A stretch of 64,000 bases of DNA from Gracilariopsis chorda (Eukaryota; Rhodophyta; Florideophyceae; Gracilariales; Gracilariaceae), in NCBI GenBank assembly GCA_003194525.1, contig NBIV01000020.1, forward strand, positions 62,001 to 126,000, given 5' to 3'. Positions 51,950-62,074 of this stretch are shown here, piece after piece (positions within the stretch are counted from its first letter, which is position 1; every line of letters starts with the position of its first letter). The notes below the pieces were generated by a model. It did no database searches. It worked only from the letters and a program-made list of their open reading frames with translations, and had not been told where the DNA came from. The position numbers and the translations under genes were made by a program.

Positions 51950-53330
51950 TGACATCCCGGGCATTTCAAAAATCCATGTACTTCCCATAACGAGGACTTG
52001 TGCCATCTCAAAAAATGCTCTCGGTGCTATGCCTCGTATTAGTGTGAGAGTCACAAGTGCTGCAATCGGTTTTGTGTTGATCTCAACCAGACTTCAATGA
52101 AGAAAAGCTTCCGTCCTGGGTGTGCGACTAGGTCATACTCAACTCATTGTATCACTGGAAGCAAATGAGAGTGTGTGTACAGCACCACTCATTCCATCCA
52201 CCAGCTTCTCGAAACCGGAGTACGCTCCTTGACTTCGAGATATCATTGCCATCAAAGAAAATGCTGGGGAGAGAAATGCACTCATGGTTCCCAGCATTCT
52301 TTCAACCGCTCGTTCCTTCGCGAATGTGCAGCATGCGAGTCTCATCTACAATGCAGCACCAAACTCTGCAGATCTGGAAAATGTGTATACAACAAAAAGG
52401 CGTCAATGATCGAACGTAGATTGTTGAAACCGAAATGCGCCCGTTCCCTATCTGGTAGCCAATGCTTTCAAGGAAAATGCTGGGGAGGAACGTGCGCCGA
52501 CGGCTCGAGCACTTACTTGAAGAAGAAGTGTTTCAAGCCCGAATGAGGCTCATGCAGGTCCCATTTCGACTGCAGCACTAAATGGTGCTAGCCTGGGAGT
52601 TTCATCTACAACAATCCAGAATCAGCAACCATGTGCTTCAAAGAGGAATATGAGAGATGCAATCACAGCAGGGAATGCCGACATGGACATCGCCCCGGCG
52701 GGAAGTGCACCTACGCCTCGGCTTCTCTAAGAAAAATGGTTTACGTGGGAATGTGAGCCGAGTCGACCTCACTGACAGTGCATCTCAAACCTATGTCCCA
52801 CGGGCAAGTGTGTGTTCAACACTGCTTAGGCGCTGGCTAAGCGCTTCAAGAAAGAATGTGAAGCGTGTAAGGCTTGAAACAAGTTCATGCAGGGCAAGTG
52901 TCGGCGCGGAAAGTGCACAGACGGGTCTAGGAATTCTTTCAAGATGTGGTTCGTGTCGGGATTTGAGTCTGGCAAGGCGAGTAATGATTGCAGCACTAAC
53001 ATTTTGCCAGGCAGGGAAATTTATCTTCAACACCCCTCGGAACCGAAGGCGATGTACTTGAAGAAGGAATGTGATGTTTACGTCACGACGATGTGCAGTG
53101 GACAAGTGATAGGGGGCGAAATGTACTGATGGATCATTTACTTCTTTAAACGATGCTTCACTGCGTAATGTTTTGCTTGCAAGCGCGAATTTGAATGCAA
53201 CACGAGACCGTACGTGTCCGGAAAGTCTGTCTATAACTCTGACCGCTCTCGAGCAAAGTTTTTCAAGAAGGAGTGTGAGCGATGTGCTTCTGGATCAGAG
53301 TGCATCACGAATGTATGCTGGGAAGGAAGA
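51950..53330 (+). pseudogene. Cys-rich modular protein, decayed
   Basis: Across shifting plus-strand frames at least seven Cys modules recur. The pattern is about [KR]xC-x2-C-x5-C-x4-C-x4-C followed by a Ser/Gly stretch. Examples are ECAACESHLQCSTKLCRSGK (near 52,328), CARSLSGSQCFQGKCWGGTC (near 52,436), CNHSRECRHG (near 52,656) and KKECERCASGSECITNVCW (near 53,265). Stops and frameshifts separate them. Spacing resembles EB/Dickkopf-type extracellular Cys modules; this resemblance is tentative. It is likely a dead secreted or surface repeat protein gene, or a real gene with unrecognised introns. Confidence 0.45.
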
Positions 53331-53399
53331 TTGAGGAGACTCTTGAATCTATGCCCAATTGTTTTGCTTGAAGTTGTCAAATGCCGGATTGTGTTCGGA

Positions 53400-55170
53400 G
53401 TTAGAAGACTCGGACCACTGAGTAGCTTTCAGTACGCACATGCTTGCTGGGCTTGTTGCTTAGCTGGGCGGTAGCCCTCCTAACCTTATGGGTACTGAAT
53501 GAACAGTTCAAAAGTTTCGCAAAGTTTCGCAAAGAAGCAACTTGTAATATCCGGGGTGCAGAAAGCTGTTGATTATTATCATAAACTCAGCGCGTCAGCT
53601 TCGCTTGTTTGAAATGGAAGGCTAACAATCACATTGTAGAATATGCTCTTACTGCAACAGAAAAGGCCGTTTCTTTTGCCTTGAAGCGTTTCTCCGCACT
53701 CAAGAAGAGCAGAAATCCAAGTGACGAGCACGGTATGCTTATCGCGCACAGAACCTTCTGTTCTTAGTGTTGCGTACGTTACGCTATCGTAATTCCGAAT
53801 GCCAAGGGGGGTGGGTTGATACTCGTGGGATTTTAGTTTCGACATCTATGTTCTCCTAAATATAGACCATCCCTGATCCACTTCGCTTTCTTTGACGTGA
53901 GTACTCTTAAACGGGTGGTAGAATGTATTTCCCCAAGGAAAATATTACTGGCGGACCCCGTGCGATCCTTCTCTGGGGTACAGACCCGAGGCAAAATGTA
54001 CTTGGCATCGCAACTCGGCTTCCAGATGGGGCTTGGCATTTTTGACGCTTTCTTCACCTTGTTACACAGTCATAGAGAGTTACGTGTTCTAATGTTCGAA
54101 TTACAATGCTACGAGAGGAAGTTCTAAGAGATAGTTTGGGAAGAGAAAAGCGAGTGGCAGAAGTATTACGATGATCGGTTTTCCTTTTCTAGGAAAAGAA
54201 AAGAAAAACATTTCTTGGTGTGTAGACTTCCCACTCTACCGATGAGGAAGATAACGAAGAAGCTGTGGTGGCTTACACACTCCAACCATCCAAGAACATC
54301 AAGTCGAATTGGGAGAGCGCAAGCCCAAACTGACAAGAGAAGGCAAACGAAGCATAACACGAGTGACGAAGGTAACACCAAATTAGGACATCTGTGCTGC
54401 ATTGTGAGGGGCTATTTCAAACACCGTGTTGACAAGGTGTTGCCCAGGTTCGACGTCGTTTTCGACGCGAATGAGGGATCACAGAGAAGGAAATACCGTT
54501 GTAGTTTGCATTCTAGTTGCGTGTGTTGCTCTCACTGACAGACGTGCGGTTGTGGCATATCTGCTGTCTGCAGGTGTGAGTATATACGAATGAATGCAAT
54601 AAACGGTACAAACAGGAGAGGTGAAGAAGCATAGAGGGTACAGAGGGCAAAAAGCTTAGTGCATTCTTCATGTTTGCAGGCCCTACCTGAACAGTATAAA
54701 AGGGAAGGCAGTGAACGTCAGGCTGTCCTCCACCTTCAGTTCTCTCCAGGTCATCGGACGTCTCTGGGCACGCGAACGGATACCACTAGTGGGGGATGCG
54801 GGATGTGATGTGATGGAGGAGGGCGGAAGGAGGAGCTGGTGGCAGGGGCGTTCGACATTTTGCGATTTCAGGTAAGCATTCTGCAACTCATTTCAGACAT
54901 CAGGAGATGCAGTTGATGATGGAGGAGAGCTAAACACTGACAACAATTTTCTTTTCTTTTTATGTTCTCCCAAGGTGCGAGCGATTGCAATTCGAACAGG
55001 TAACTTTCAACTTTATCTATTCTTCTTAGGAGGCGTAAATCGTGTGGTGTGGATGGAAATGTTCCTAGTCGAAGTATTCCGTCCATGCAGGGGGCACAGG
55101 GTGTTCTCTCTCAGGGATGTGGTCATGAGATGGTACATGAGGTGCAGCCGAAAATGGGCTGGGGTGGGGA
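53400..55170. other. Intergenic, no gene recognised
   Basis: Only short frames without motifs occur, for example 53,897-54,127 and 54,215-54,538. Confidence 0.35.
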
Positions 55171-55180
55171 GGGGACACCC

Positions 55181-55246
55181 AAGCCGGTTCCGGTGGGCGC
55201 CTCATCTTCGGGTGTTGGCGAGTGGGTTCGACTCCCGCCCGGCTTC
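55181..55246 (+). other. tRNA-like fold (short, likely pseudo-tRNA)
   Basis: A perfect 7 bp acceptor AAGCCGG (55,181-55,187) pairs with CCGGCTT (55,239-55,245). The T arm is textbook: GTGGG-TTCGACT-CCCGC (55,222-55,238), giving a B-box GGTTCGACTCC. The middle is only 34 nt, too short for normal D and anticodon arms, so a functional tRNA is unlikely. Confidence 0.35.
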
Positions 55247-55249
55247 AAC

Positions 55250-56030
55250 ACACTCCTTCCCGCCTCGGTCTTGTTGATGGATCTGGACTGCATGGAACAT
55301 TTTACCCACACTGTGAGGCCCACCCCTGTGCTCCGCACAGGTATGTTGAACACTCTATGGTTCCATTTCGCAGGCGTATTTTATGCATGTACGCTGCCGG
55401 CATATCCAGTCCCATTAACTTTTGAAGCGCCCCAAGCGAATTTGTTGTTGTGATATGTGCGTGCGAGTCTGATATGACTTCTAGCTAGGGGTTCTTGCTT
55501 CGTCGTGGATACAGGTTTTTGTACATATTCAGAAGTTCCCAGCCAGATGGGTGTAGCTTGTTTAGAAAACTCATTTCTATATATCTTCACATAAGGGTTT
55601 GGCACAGTATTCCAGGTTAAAGAAGACGGCTTTCTTTTCCAGTTTCTTCTTCGGTTTCGGTCCTTCGGGCCAAACAACGAATGTTCAAGTATACAAGAGA
55701 GTGTGCGACATTATGATACCCCCTGAGCCAATACAACACGGTAACGCGCCACAGAGTGTTTGTTTTCGCCGTATAGCTTGCTTTGATACCGTTTCGTAGC
55801 TTAACATGTATTCATACTTGAAGTTTGTTTGGTAATCACAAGTTCAAGAAGTCAGAACGTGTTCATGGTGTTCTGATGATGGTATTCTGGAGCATAATCA
55901 ACATATTTCGTGACAAGGGCGCTCTTGAGATTGCAGATCTCAGAGGTGCCAGTGGCCTGTGACATTGTTGAGTCATTTCTAGTCGAGTACTAGTTACATG
56001 GTTTTCCAGTAAAGAAGCATGCCGCGATGC
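55250..56030. other. Intergenic, no gene recognised
   Basis: Short frames on both strands without motifs; AT content is higher than in the gene island. Confidence 0.35.
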
Positions 56031-56039
56031 AACATCGAC

Positions 56040-56815
56040 GATACGCCGACCCGGGAGGTCGTTAAACTCGTCCAGGCGGTCGGCGGACTGATCGCCTCCA
56101 CGGACCCGGGATGTCCGTAAAATCGCCCCGGCAGTCGGCGCACCGACAGCCCGAAGACCTGGGCGGTAGCGTCGGAAACAGACCCCCGCTTATATGTGCG
56201 AAACAGAAGGGACGAGGCACGTGCAACACTGCGGATCTTACCAACCTTTCCCTAACTTTTCCCAGAAGGATCATGGAGGTTCCCACGGAAACTCTGGCGG
56301 GATCGCAATGGGTCTCCAACGGAGACCAGGGATTTTAGGAAGCGACAACACCGCCTGTACAAGGATCTGAATGGTTTTACAGGGTTTTTCTGGACTTACG
56401 CTGAGATCTACAGCACACACGGGCGCCAACCCGATCTTACCGCCCTTTATCGCCAAGGGAAAAGAGAAAAGGGAGAGTAAGATGTCACCAGATCTTCTGG
56501 GTGGCGCGAACGTGGTACATGGAATCCGCCTTGTCGTGGTGTACCCCTTACCTGGCGTTCTCTCGAGTTGAGGAAGGATTAGCAGAGCAAAGTCTGGAAG
56601 AGACGAAACGCGCCAGAACGAAATGGATTATACATTCGGGTCTCCCCGCAGAAGTTTTGTACCATTCTACTACGTCTTGGAATACTAGTTAGTGAGCGTA
56701 ACACGGCTGCAGCAGGGTGGGAGCAAGCAACAGCCATCAACAATATTTTGAGTCGGGAGTTAAAGGCTGGTGTAACGGGGTAGAGAGAACTTGTCATTCA
56801 CGAGGAGTAGCTAGC
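56040..56815 (+). pseudogene. Decayed ORF, possible transposon remnant
   Basis: A plus-strand frame beginning near VVKLVQAVGGLIASTDPG stays protein-like to about 56,780 through several stops (for example FRKRQHRLYKDLNGFTGFFW and AGWEQATAINNILSRELKAG). The start shares GTTAAACTCGTCCAGGCG with 40,908. The family is unknown; it is possibly gag-like. Confidence 0.2.
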
Positions 56816-56897
56816 GGTTAACCTTAGTTGTTGAGAGATTGAGAAGGAATTATGATAAGCACTACCACAGCGTCGCAATTAGACAATGTGCGCCCAT

Positions 56898-56930
56898 AAA
56901 GAAGAAGAAGAAGAAGAAGAAGAAGAAGAC
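56898..56930. repeat. GAA/AAG microsatellite
   Basis: About ten AAG units. Confidence 0.9.
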
Positions 56931-57988
56931 GATACGCCACGTGTTGATATCCTTCAAGCTCCAAGTTGCTAGCATGTGTATCAGAACTGTACGCATGCCA
57001 TTATATTCCATGAAACGAATTCATACAACCGGCCTTTCCGGACAGAGAGGAATTCTTCGGCCAAGATTGTCTTCCTGGGGCCGAAAGACTAAAGGTAAGT
57101 GTAGATGCGAAGCGCAGATAGGGTAAAGCTTTAGATTTACCCTAGCGATTCGGATCTATCTTTAGAAAAGAAGCTCGAGAAGTTGTAGCGCTTATTAGAG
57201 CGAGTGCTGGCGTATCTACAGTACCAAGAGAAAGGAGAGAGTTTCGGACAGAAAGCTCTGCGCTGTAACTCTATTCATAGTCAGGCGCGTGCAACAAGAA
57301 CAACAAGTGGTTGTCATGCTGGTAAAGGAAGCGAAAGCCGCGCTATCGATACTGTCCATACTGTCGATACTGAAAGGTCTTGCAATCGCGCATGCGCGCA
57401 GGAGGCTCCAGGAAAAGCGTCGTGTTCCTTCCTTTTCGAACCGGAGCGCAACCAAGCAACGGTAGAGGGGAGAAAGGGCAGCACAACTCAACAACGTTTG
57501 TTTTGTTCATTCACGCCTTCTTTCGCGTTAGCGCGTAGCTTGCTTCTGCTTGTAAACCGAAAAAGAAGTGTCACTCGACTCGAGACCTTGAGAGAATGAC
57601 ACTCCACAGATCCAGACCGTCACTCTTGCTCATCATCCAGCTGTATTGGCTTTGGAAGACCAAGAAAGTTGTAATGCTCGTTGCTACAAAGAGCCAATGA
57701 GATGATGCACTCTCGCTACGAACCGACGGTACGAACCCACACGTGAGTACCAAGCATGGTGTAGTGGTAGCCTCCAGCGAACGATGTTCGAAGTATCAGA
57801 GCTCTGAGTCTTGAAGTTGCTGTTGTGCACCAGTAACAAGTACGATTGTGAGTTCCCTCCAGAGCTCATTATTCCATTCAGCTATCATCTACTTCCTGTT
57901 CTTGTCGGAGAGTTGTCCTCTTCGTTGTCTTAATCCTTGTCGAGCATCCATCGTCATCTTCCTCCACAGTTCTCCTCTTCCCAACGGA
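56931..57988. other. Intergenic upstream of the AlkZ paralogue
   Basis: No gene is supported. The frame of the downstream gene is open from 57,848 but its first ATG is at 57,989. Confidence 0.35.
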
Positions 57989-59326
57989 ATGTCTTCAAGT
58001 TTTGCACACGTGTCATCCAACGCATTTGTACTGACAAGGGATCACATATCCCAGCTCCGCTGCGCTTCCCTCTCTCGTGCCCATTCAGGCGTAGCGGACA
58101 CCCTGGAACACACCCTGCACGAAATTATCGCTTATCACCTTGCCGTGCACGCGAAGGAAGAAACTCCTTGTACTTTGGCGCTGTGGAATCGCTTGCCACG
58201 GATATTGCAGAGATCAGCATCTAGAAACGTGCTCAGCAGACAAGCACTGGACGGTGAAAACAAATATCTGGTGAGAATATGGGGACAGCGTTGTGCACAA
58301 CACGTTGCTGCATTCGATGACTGGTCCGCTATATCTGCGGCTGTGCGTGACAGTGTTCTGTGCATGCGAGAGAGTACTATAAGGAAGCATGGTTCCGACG
58401 CCCTGCTCTTCATGAGGGAAATGGAGGCATATTTTGAGCAGTGTTTGAAAGATGGCACGGGCTTCACTTCTGCCGATGTGGACAACTTCGTTTCTGAGAG
58501 TATCCCGACAGAGGTAGCTGGGTTCCAGGACCTACGTCTGTCTCTGAGACGATCGATACCTATCTTAGTCACAGTCAACGGGAGGGGGCAGCGGATCGCA
58601 TCCGATCATAATCGGCTTGTTACTATTGCACCGAGAAAGAACGGGGAATGGGAAACTGTTTCAGAATTAGGCGGTCTGGTTTTATGCGCTTTAAGGTACT
58701 TCGATGCTTACGGACCAGCCACAGAACAAGACTTTCGACATTGGATGGGGATTAGCGCCGGCAAAAGCCAATGTGCTCTAAAGGTGTGCCGAGATTCAGG
58801 AGAGATTCGAGTGGTGCAAACAGTTATAGGACAAATGATGCTCCATAGAAGACGGTTTACGGAGCTGGAGCGGTTGCGGAATGGGCAAATCACGATAAAG
58901 AGACGGGTTTGGTTTTTGGGGCGATTTGATCCTCTTTTAGTGGCGTATAAAGACAAGGACTGGATTGCAAAGGACGGCTGGCGGGAATGGGAGGAGATTC
59001 CTAACTGGTGGGGAGGTGACCGGAGTCTCAATCCCGGTGGATCGGCTGCGGTTTTGGTGGACGGGTGGATAGGCGGATCTTGGCAATGGAGTCGACCAAC
59101 GGGTGGACCAACGACGATTTTTGTGATCCTGTTTCATAGCCTTGGCGGAGATGAAGCAGATGACCTCTTGCTCGAGGTGCGGAAGACGGGGATGCAGATA
59201 CTGTCACAGTTCTGCGGACAGGATGGCACTGTGTCCGTACGGTTCACCAGTAGTTCTAACGTTGCACCCAAAGTTTCGTTTTCTGCTCGTCACATATCAG
59301 AGACTGAGGCGATCATCCTTGATTGA
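57989..59326 (+). CDS. AlkZ-family paralogue lacking the QxQ motif
   Basis: 445 aa from the only in-frame ATG. It is clearly related to the 41,308-42,756 protein: shared YGPATEQDFRHWMG, MMLHRRRFTELERL, WFLGRFDPLLVAYKDKDW, AAVLVDGWIGGSW and DWSAISAAVRD. The catalytic QxQ is replaced: LAVHAKEE has H54 and K56 where the sister has Q97 and Q99. The 'RGTLH' box is lost too (IWGQRCAQHV). The fold and DNA-binding surface look kept, so the protein may bind DNA without base excision, or act on another substrate. It also has a longer Trp-rich loop (WREWEEIPNWWGGDRS). The ORF is undamaged. Confidence 0.75.
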   Translation: MSSSFAHVSSNAFVLTRDHISQLRCASLSRAHSGVADTLEHTLHEIIAYHLAVHAKEETPCTLALWNRLPRILQRSASRNVLSRQALDGENKYLVRIWGQRCAQHVAAFDDWSAISAAVRDSVLCMRESTIRKHGSDALLFMREMEAYFEQCLKDGTGFTSADVDNFVSESIPTEVAGFQDLRLSLRRSIPILVTVNGRGQRIASDHNRLVTIAPRKNGEWETVSELGGLVLCALRYFDAYGPATEQDFRHWMGISAGKSQCALKVCRDSGEIRVVQTVIGQMMLHRRRFTELERLRNGQITIKRRVWFLGRFDPLLVAYKDKDWIAKDGWREWEEIPNWWGGDRSLNPGGSAAVLVDGWIGGSWQWSRPTGGPTTIFVILFHSLGGDEADDLLLEVRKTGMQILSQFCGQDGTVSVRFTSSSNVAPKVSFSARHISETEAIILD

Positions 59327-60512
59327 AGTTCAAAGGAACCCGCTCCAGGATGATCGTCGAACATTACTTGGGATGTGGCTATGCATTCCTGACACTCCGT
59401 CAGTAGGCATATGTGCGAGATCCATCGCCATGAAACCGTCCTTGTCACACTGACGGTATACTCAGTACTGTACCTTTTGGTCTGGACTTCTTGGGGTTCA
59501 TTTGCAAATCCGAGATAGATGTCTTTGCTCAACGTTCTCTATGCACAAGAGGGTGATGTTTTTGGTCTCCAACAGAGGTCCGAACGCTAGCCCATTTTAC
59601 TCCGGCCAGCTAGTTGCAACGCGGAGTCAGATACACTGTGAGAAGGCGGGCTGCTTAGATATGACTGCCGATACCCTTACTGCCGTTGTACTACAATTGT
59701 GAACCATGGTCGAGCTCTGCACACATGCCCTGTGTCGTTGTCAGCGACGAAGGATCTACTATCTTCGTTATCAGCGCAAAGGTCGGAACGAAATCAAAGT
59801 TGTCGTATCTAGCTTCTCTGAAGTGACAGAGCCAAACTGCTCTTTGCTGGACTCCGACGGGAGTTCATGCCGGAAAACCGCCAGTGCTCGACTGCCGCAC
59901 GATAACCCTCGTGTTGCTGATCCGCTCGCCAACGTGTACCGAGTCGGTACTACCGACTGCTGAGCTGACTTATGATACAAGAGCAAGGATGATGGGAAAG
60001 AAGGTGAAATAGCTGCTACCGCACGGTAGCAGCTATTTCTGCGCGCCATGAAAATGACTTTAGGGCAAAGGTCGGCCCAGTAGAACGCCACATACGCTCA
60101 ATGTTGAAGCTGGAGTGATTCTTTGTCCACCAGGTGCTGTCGAGCTCCAACCGAATCTCTTTTCTATGACACGGATAGGCTCTGTGACAGTGCCAATGCT
60201 TGAATCTGTACCAGTTTCGAATTTTATGGCGCTTAGTCATTGGGTCTTCTGCACAGTAGATGACTTGGTGAAAGAACTGCTGCACGTCGCCGGTTTTCGA
60301 GTTTAGACCTTTGTAGGCAGATGCCTTCAGGCTTCGACTGTTGCAAGTGTCCGTGTACGTGCACGGACGGGGACAAAGGTTAGAATGCTATTATCCTTAC
60401 CCTTCGTAACCGTTACCTGCAACCGTTTACCTCCGTATTAGTTGAGTATTGCTTTCTTGTTTACACCCTTGTTGTTAAAGCAGCTTGTCTTGAAGTGTCA
60501 CTTATTTCCACG
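59327..60512. other. Intergenic with perfect palindrome
   Basis: No gene is supported; the 85-codon frame at 59,706-59,963 has no motif. The 34 bp palindrome at 60,007-60,040 stands out. Confidence 0.35.
60007..60040. repeat. Perfect 34 bp palindrome
   Basis: GAAATAGCTGCTACCG, a 2 nt CA spacer, then its exact reverse complement: 16 bp arms without a mismatch. It would form a very stable hairpin in RNA or cruciform DNA. Confidence 0.85.
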
Positions 60513-61013
60513 ATGGACTCTACTCCTGACTACCAAGCGCTCCCGCTCAACCGCGAACAGAACCACGTCACGGCGATACCCGTTAACCGGCTCAGACACC
60601 CATTCGTCTTCCCGTCTGTTAAACAGCTCATCACGCTTGCTTTTGCCGTTGCCTTAACAGCGTTCTTCTCAGCCTACTGGACAAGGACCTCTTTCGTGAG
60701 CAAGATGCTCGGTCACCACAGCATTCAAACGTCAAGCGTCCGTTTCAGGAGTCCATCTGCTATCTCAAAGATCTCAAGACCTGGCTCAAAGCTAATGAGC
60801 AAAGGGCTAGACCTAAAAAAGCTACGAACTTACGGGTTTGACATTGCTGAAATATGTGACAATCTGATGAAGCAGCGTTTCTGCAGTGTATGTACAAGCA
60901 TGGGGTATTCGGTTGGTGCTTTCGTGCTTGAGATCACCGAACTCTGCACTATACTGGCCGAAGGTTCGTATTGCAAAGTTTGCAAGTCTTTAGGGTTTCA
61001 CGAACCGGCCTAG
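60513..61013 (+). CDS. Membrane-anchored protein with duplicated three-Cys motif
   Basis: 166 aa from ATG. One hydrophobic segment at about 38-57 (QLITLAFAVALTAFFSAYW) acts as signal-anchor or TM helix. The C-terminal domain has two ungapped 24-residue repeats: FDIAEICDNLMKQRFCSVCT and the next few residues, then LEITELCTILAEGSYCKVCK and its end. Each carries C-x8-C-x2-C plus a closing Ser-x-Gly-aromatic. Six Cys suggest disulfides or metal binding on the lumenal or outer side. No family is recognised. Confidence 0.6.
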   Translation: MDSTPDYQALPLNREQNHVTAIPVNRLRHPFVFPSVKQLITLAFAVALTAFFSAYWTRTSFVSKMLGHHSIQTSSVRFRSPSAISKISRPGSKLMSKGLDLKKLRTYGFDIAEICDNLMKQRFCSVCTSMGYSVGAFVLEITELCTILAEGSYCKVCKSLGFHEPA

Positions 61014-62074
61014 GGTCTGGGAGCGCGAGGCTTCGTTTTAGCCATAATGAGGTCGCCATCATGCTATTGGATAAATCACCATACTTGGAGTAAATTGTGT
61101 CTGTGATTGTACGACGCAAATGCAGCACTCAGAGGGTCACCAACACTCACCCAATTTGAGTCTTTAGCGCTTAGCGAGGCAACATGTTTCTGCATCGAAA
61201 TACGGTTCATGGGGATACCTTCTTCACGGTTGATAACCAAATGCTTTACCGGCAATGCCACTTTGTATGCGTGTGTGTGTTTGTAAGGGCTCGTGTCCCA
61301 AGTTTCAAGAGTACGGTAGGGGCTAATCTAAGAAGAACCCTTCTCCCCAGATAAACCAACAATTTCTCTCTCCATGTTCTTACTATTGATTCGACGTCAA
61401 AACCTTGCCTTTCTCGAAGGGGTGGATCTCTCTTCGTCGGGATGCCGCTCTACGGCGACATCTAAGAACGAAATGATCTACACTATTCTCTATGTTGAGC
61501 CCACATCCAAACGGGCAGAAACGTTTCCTGTTGCGAATAAACGTAGAGACGGGGTGCAAGATGGGGACATGGCAGGTTAATATCTGCGCCCTAGCCGTAC
61601 GCGCTCTTCTCAGATTCATTTTTCTCAATAGTGGTTCTGGAACTTCGTTAATCGACTCTGTGCTCATAAGGGGGACACGAATTCTTTATTTCAACTTCGA
61701 CCCATTTCGCCTGAACGAATTTAACGGCATCTCGAGTTAGTTCGTTGTTCCTCACTGTTGAAAAGCACTTCTCACGTAGAATGAAATCGTTGCTTAAACC
61801 CATTGCCGAAAGAAAGCGCTGAAGCTCGCAGCTTTCGTTTGAATGTGGTGTAGGTCAGAAATCATCCCCAGCATAGTTTACACGGGTGCAGTTGCCTACA
61901 AGGCTAGACTTTTTATCCCTATTGACTCTGTAGTCGAGTCTGTACCGGCCGCAGCGAAGGCTCTAATATGGATGATTAAAATAGAGTTTTATGAACCTGT
62001 GAAACCGGCAACGAAAGACCAGTCCCTCGGACTCTTTGTCTCAGACGGAGTGCCTCGCTTCAGAGGTGGCAGCC
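61014..62074. other. Intergenic upstream of the TOC-like GTPase
   Basis: No gene recognised; short frames only. Confidence 0.4.

Noticed and set aside
57745..57815. ATGGTGTAGTGGTAG plus GTTCGAAGT considered as a tRNA gene
   Set aside because: The two boxes are only about 18 nt apart and no acceptor or anticodon stem can be drawn.
57848..57988. Upstream extension of the AlkZ paralogue
   Set aside because: The open frame begins with GTG and has no ATG before 57,989; similarity to the sister gene also begins after the Met.
60016..60285. Minus-strand frame with SSFNIERMWRS, considered as a Merlin/ISXO2 transposase relic
   Set aside because: Only one short resemblance to the 'HTQ.IE..W' block. 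The other family motifs are missing, and the opposite strand is equally open.
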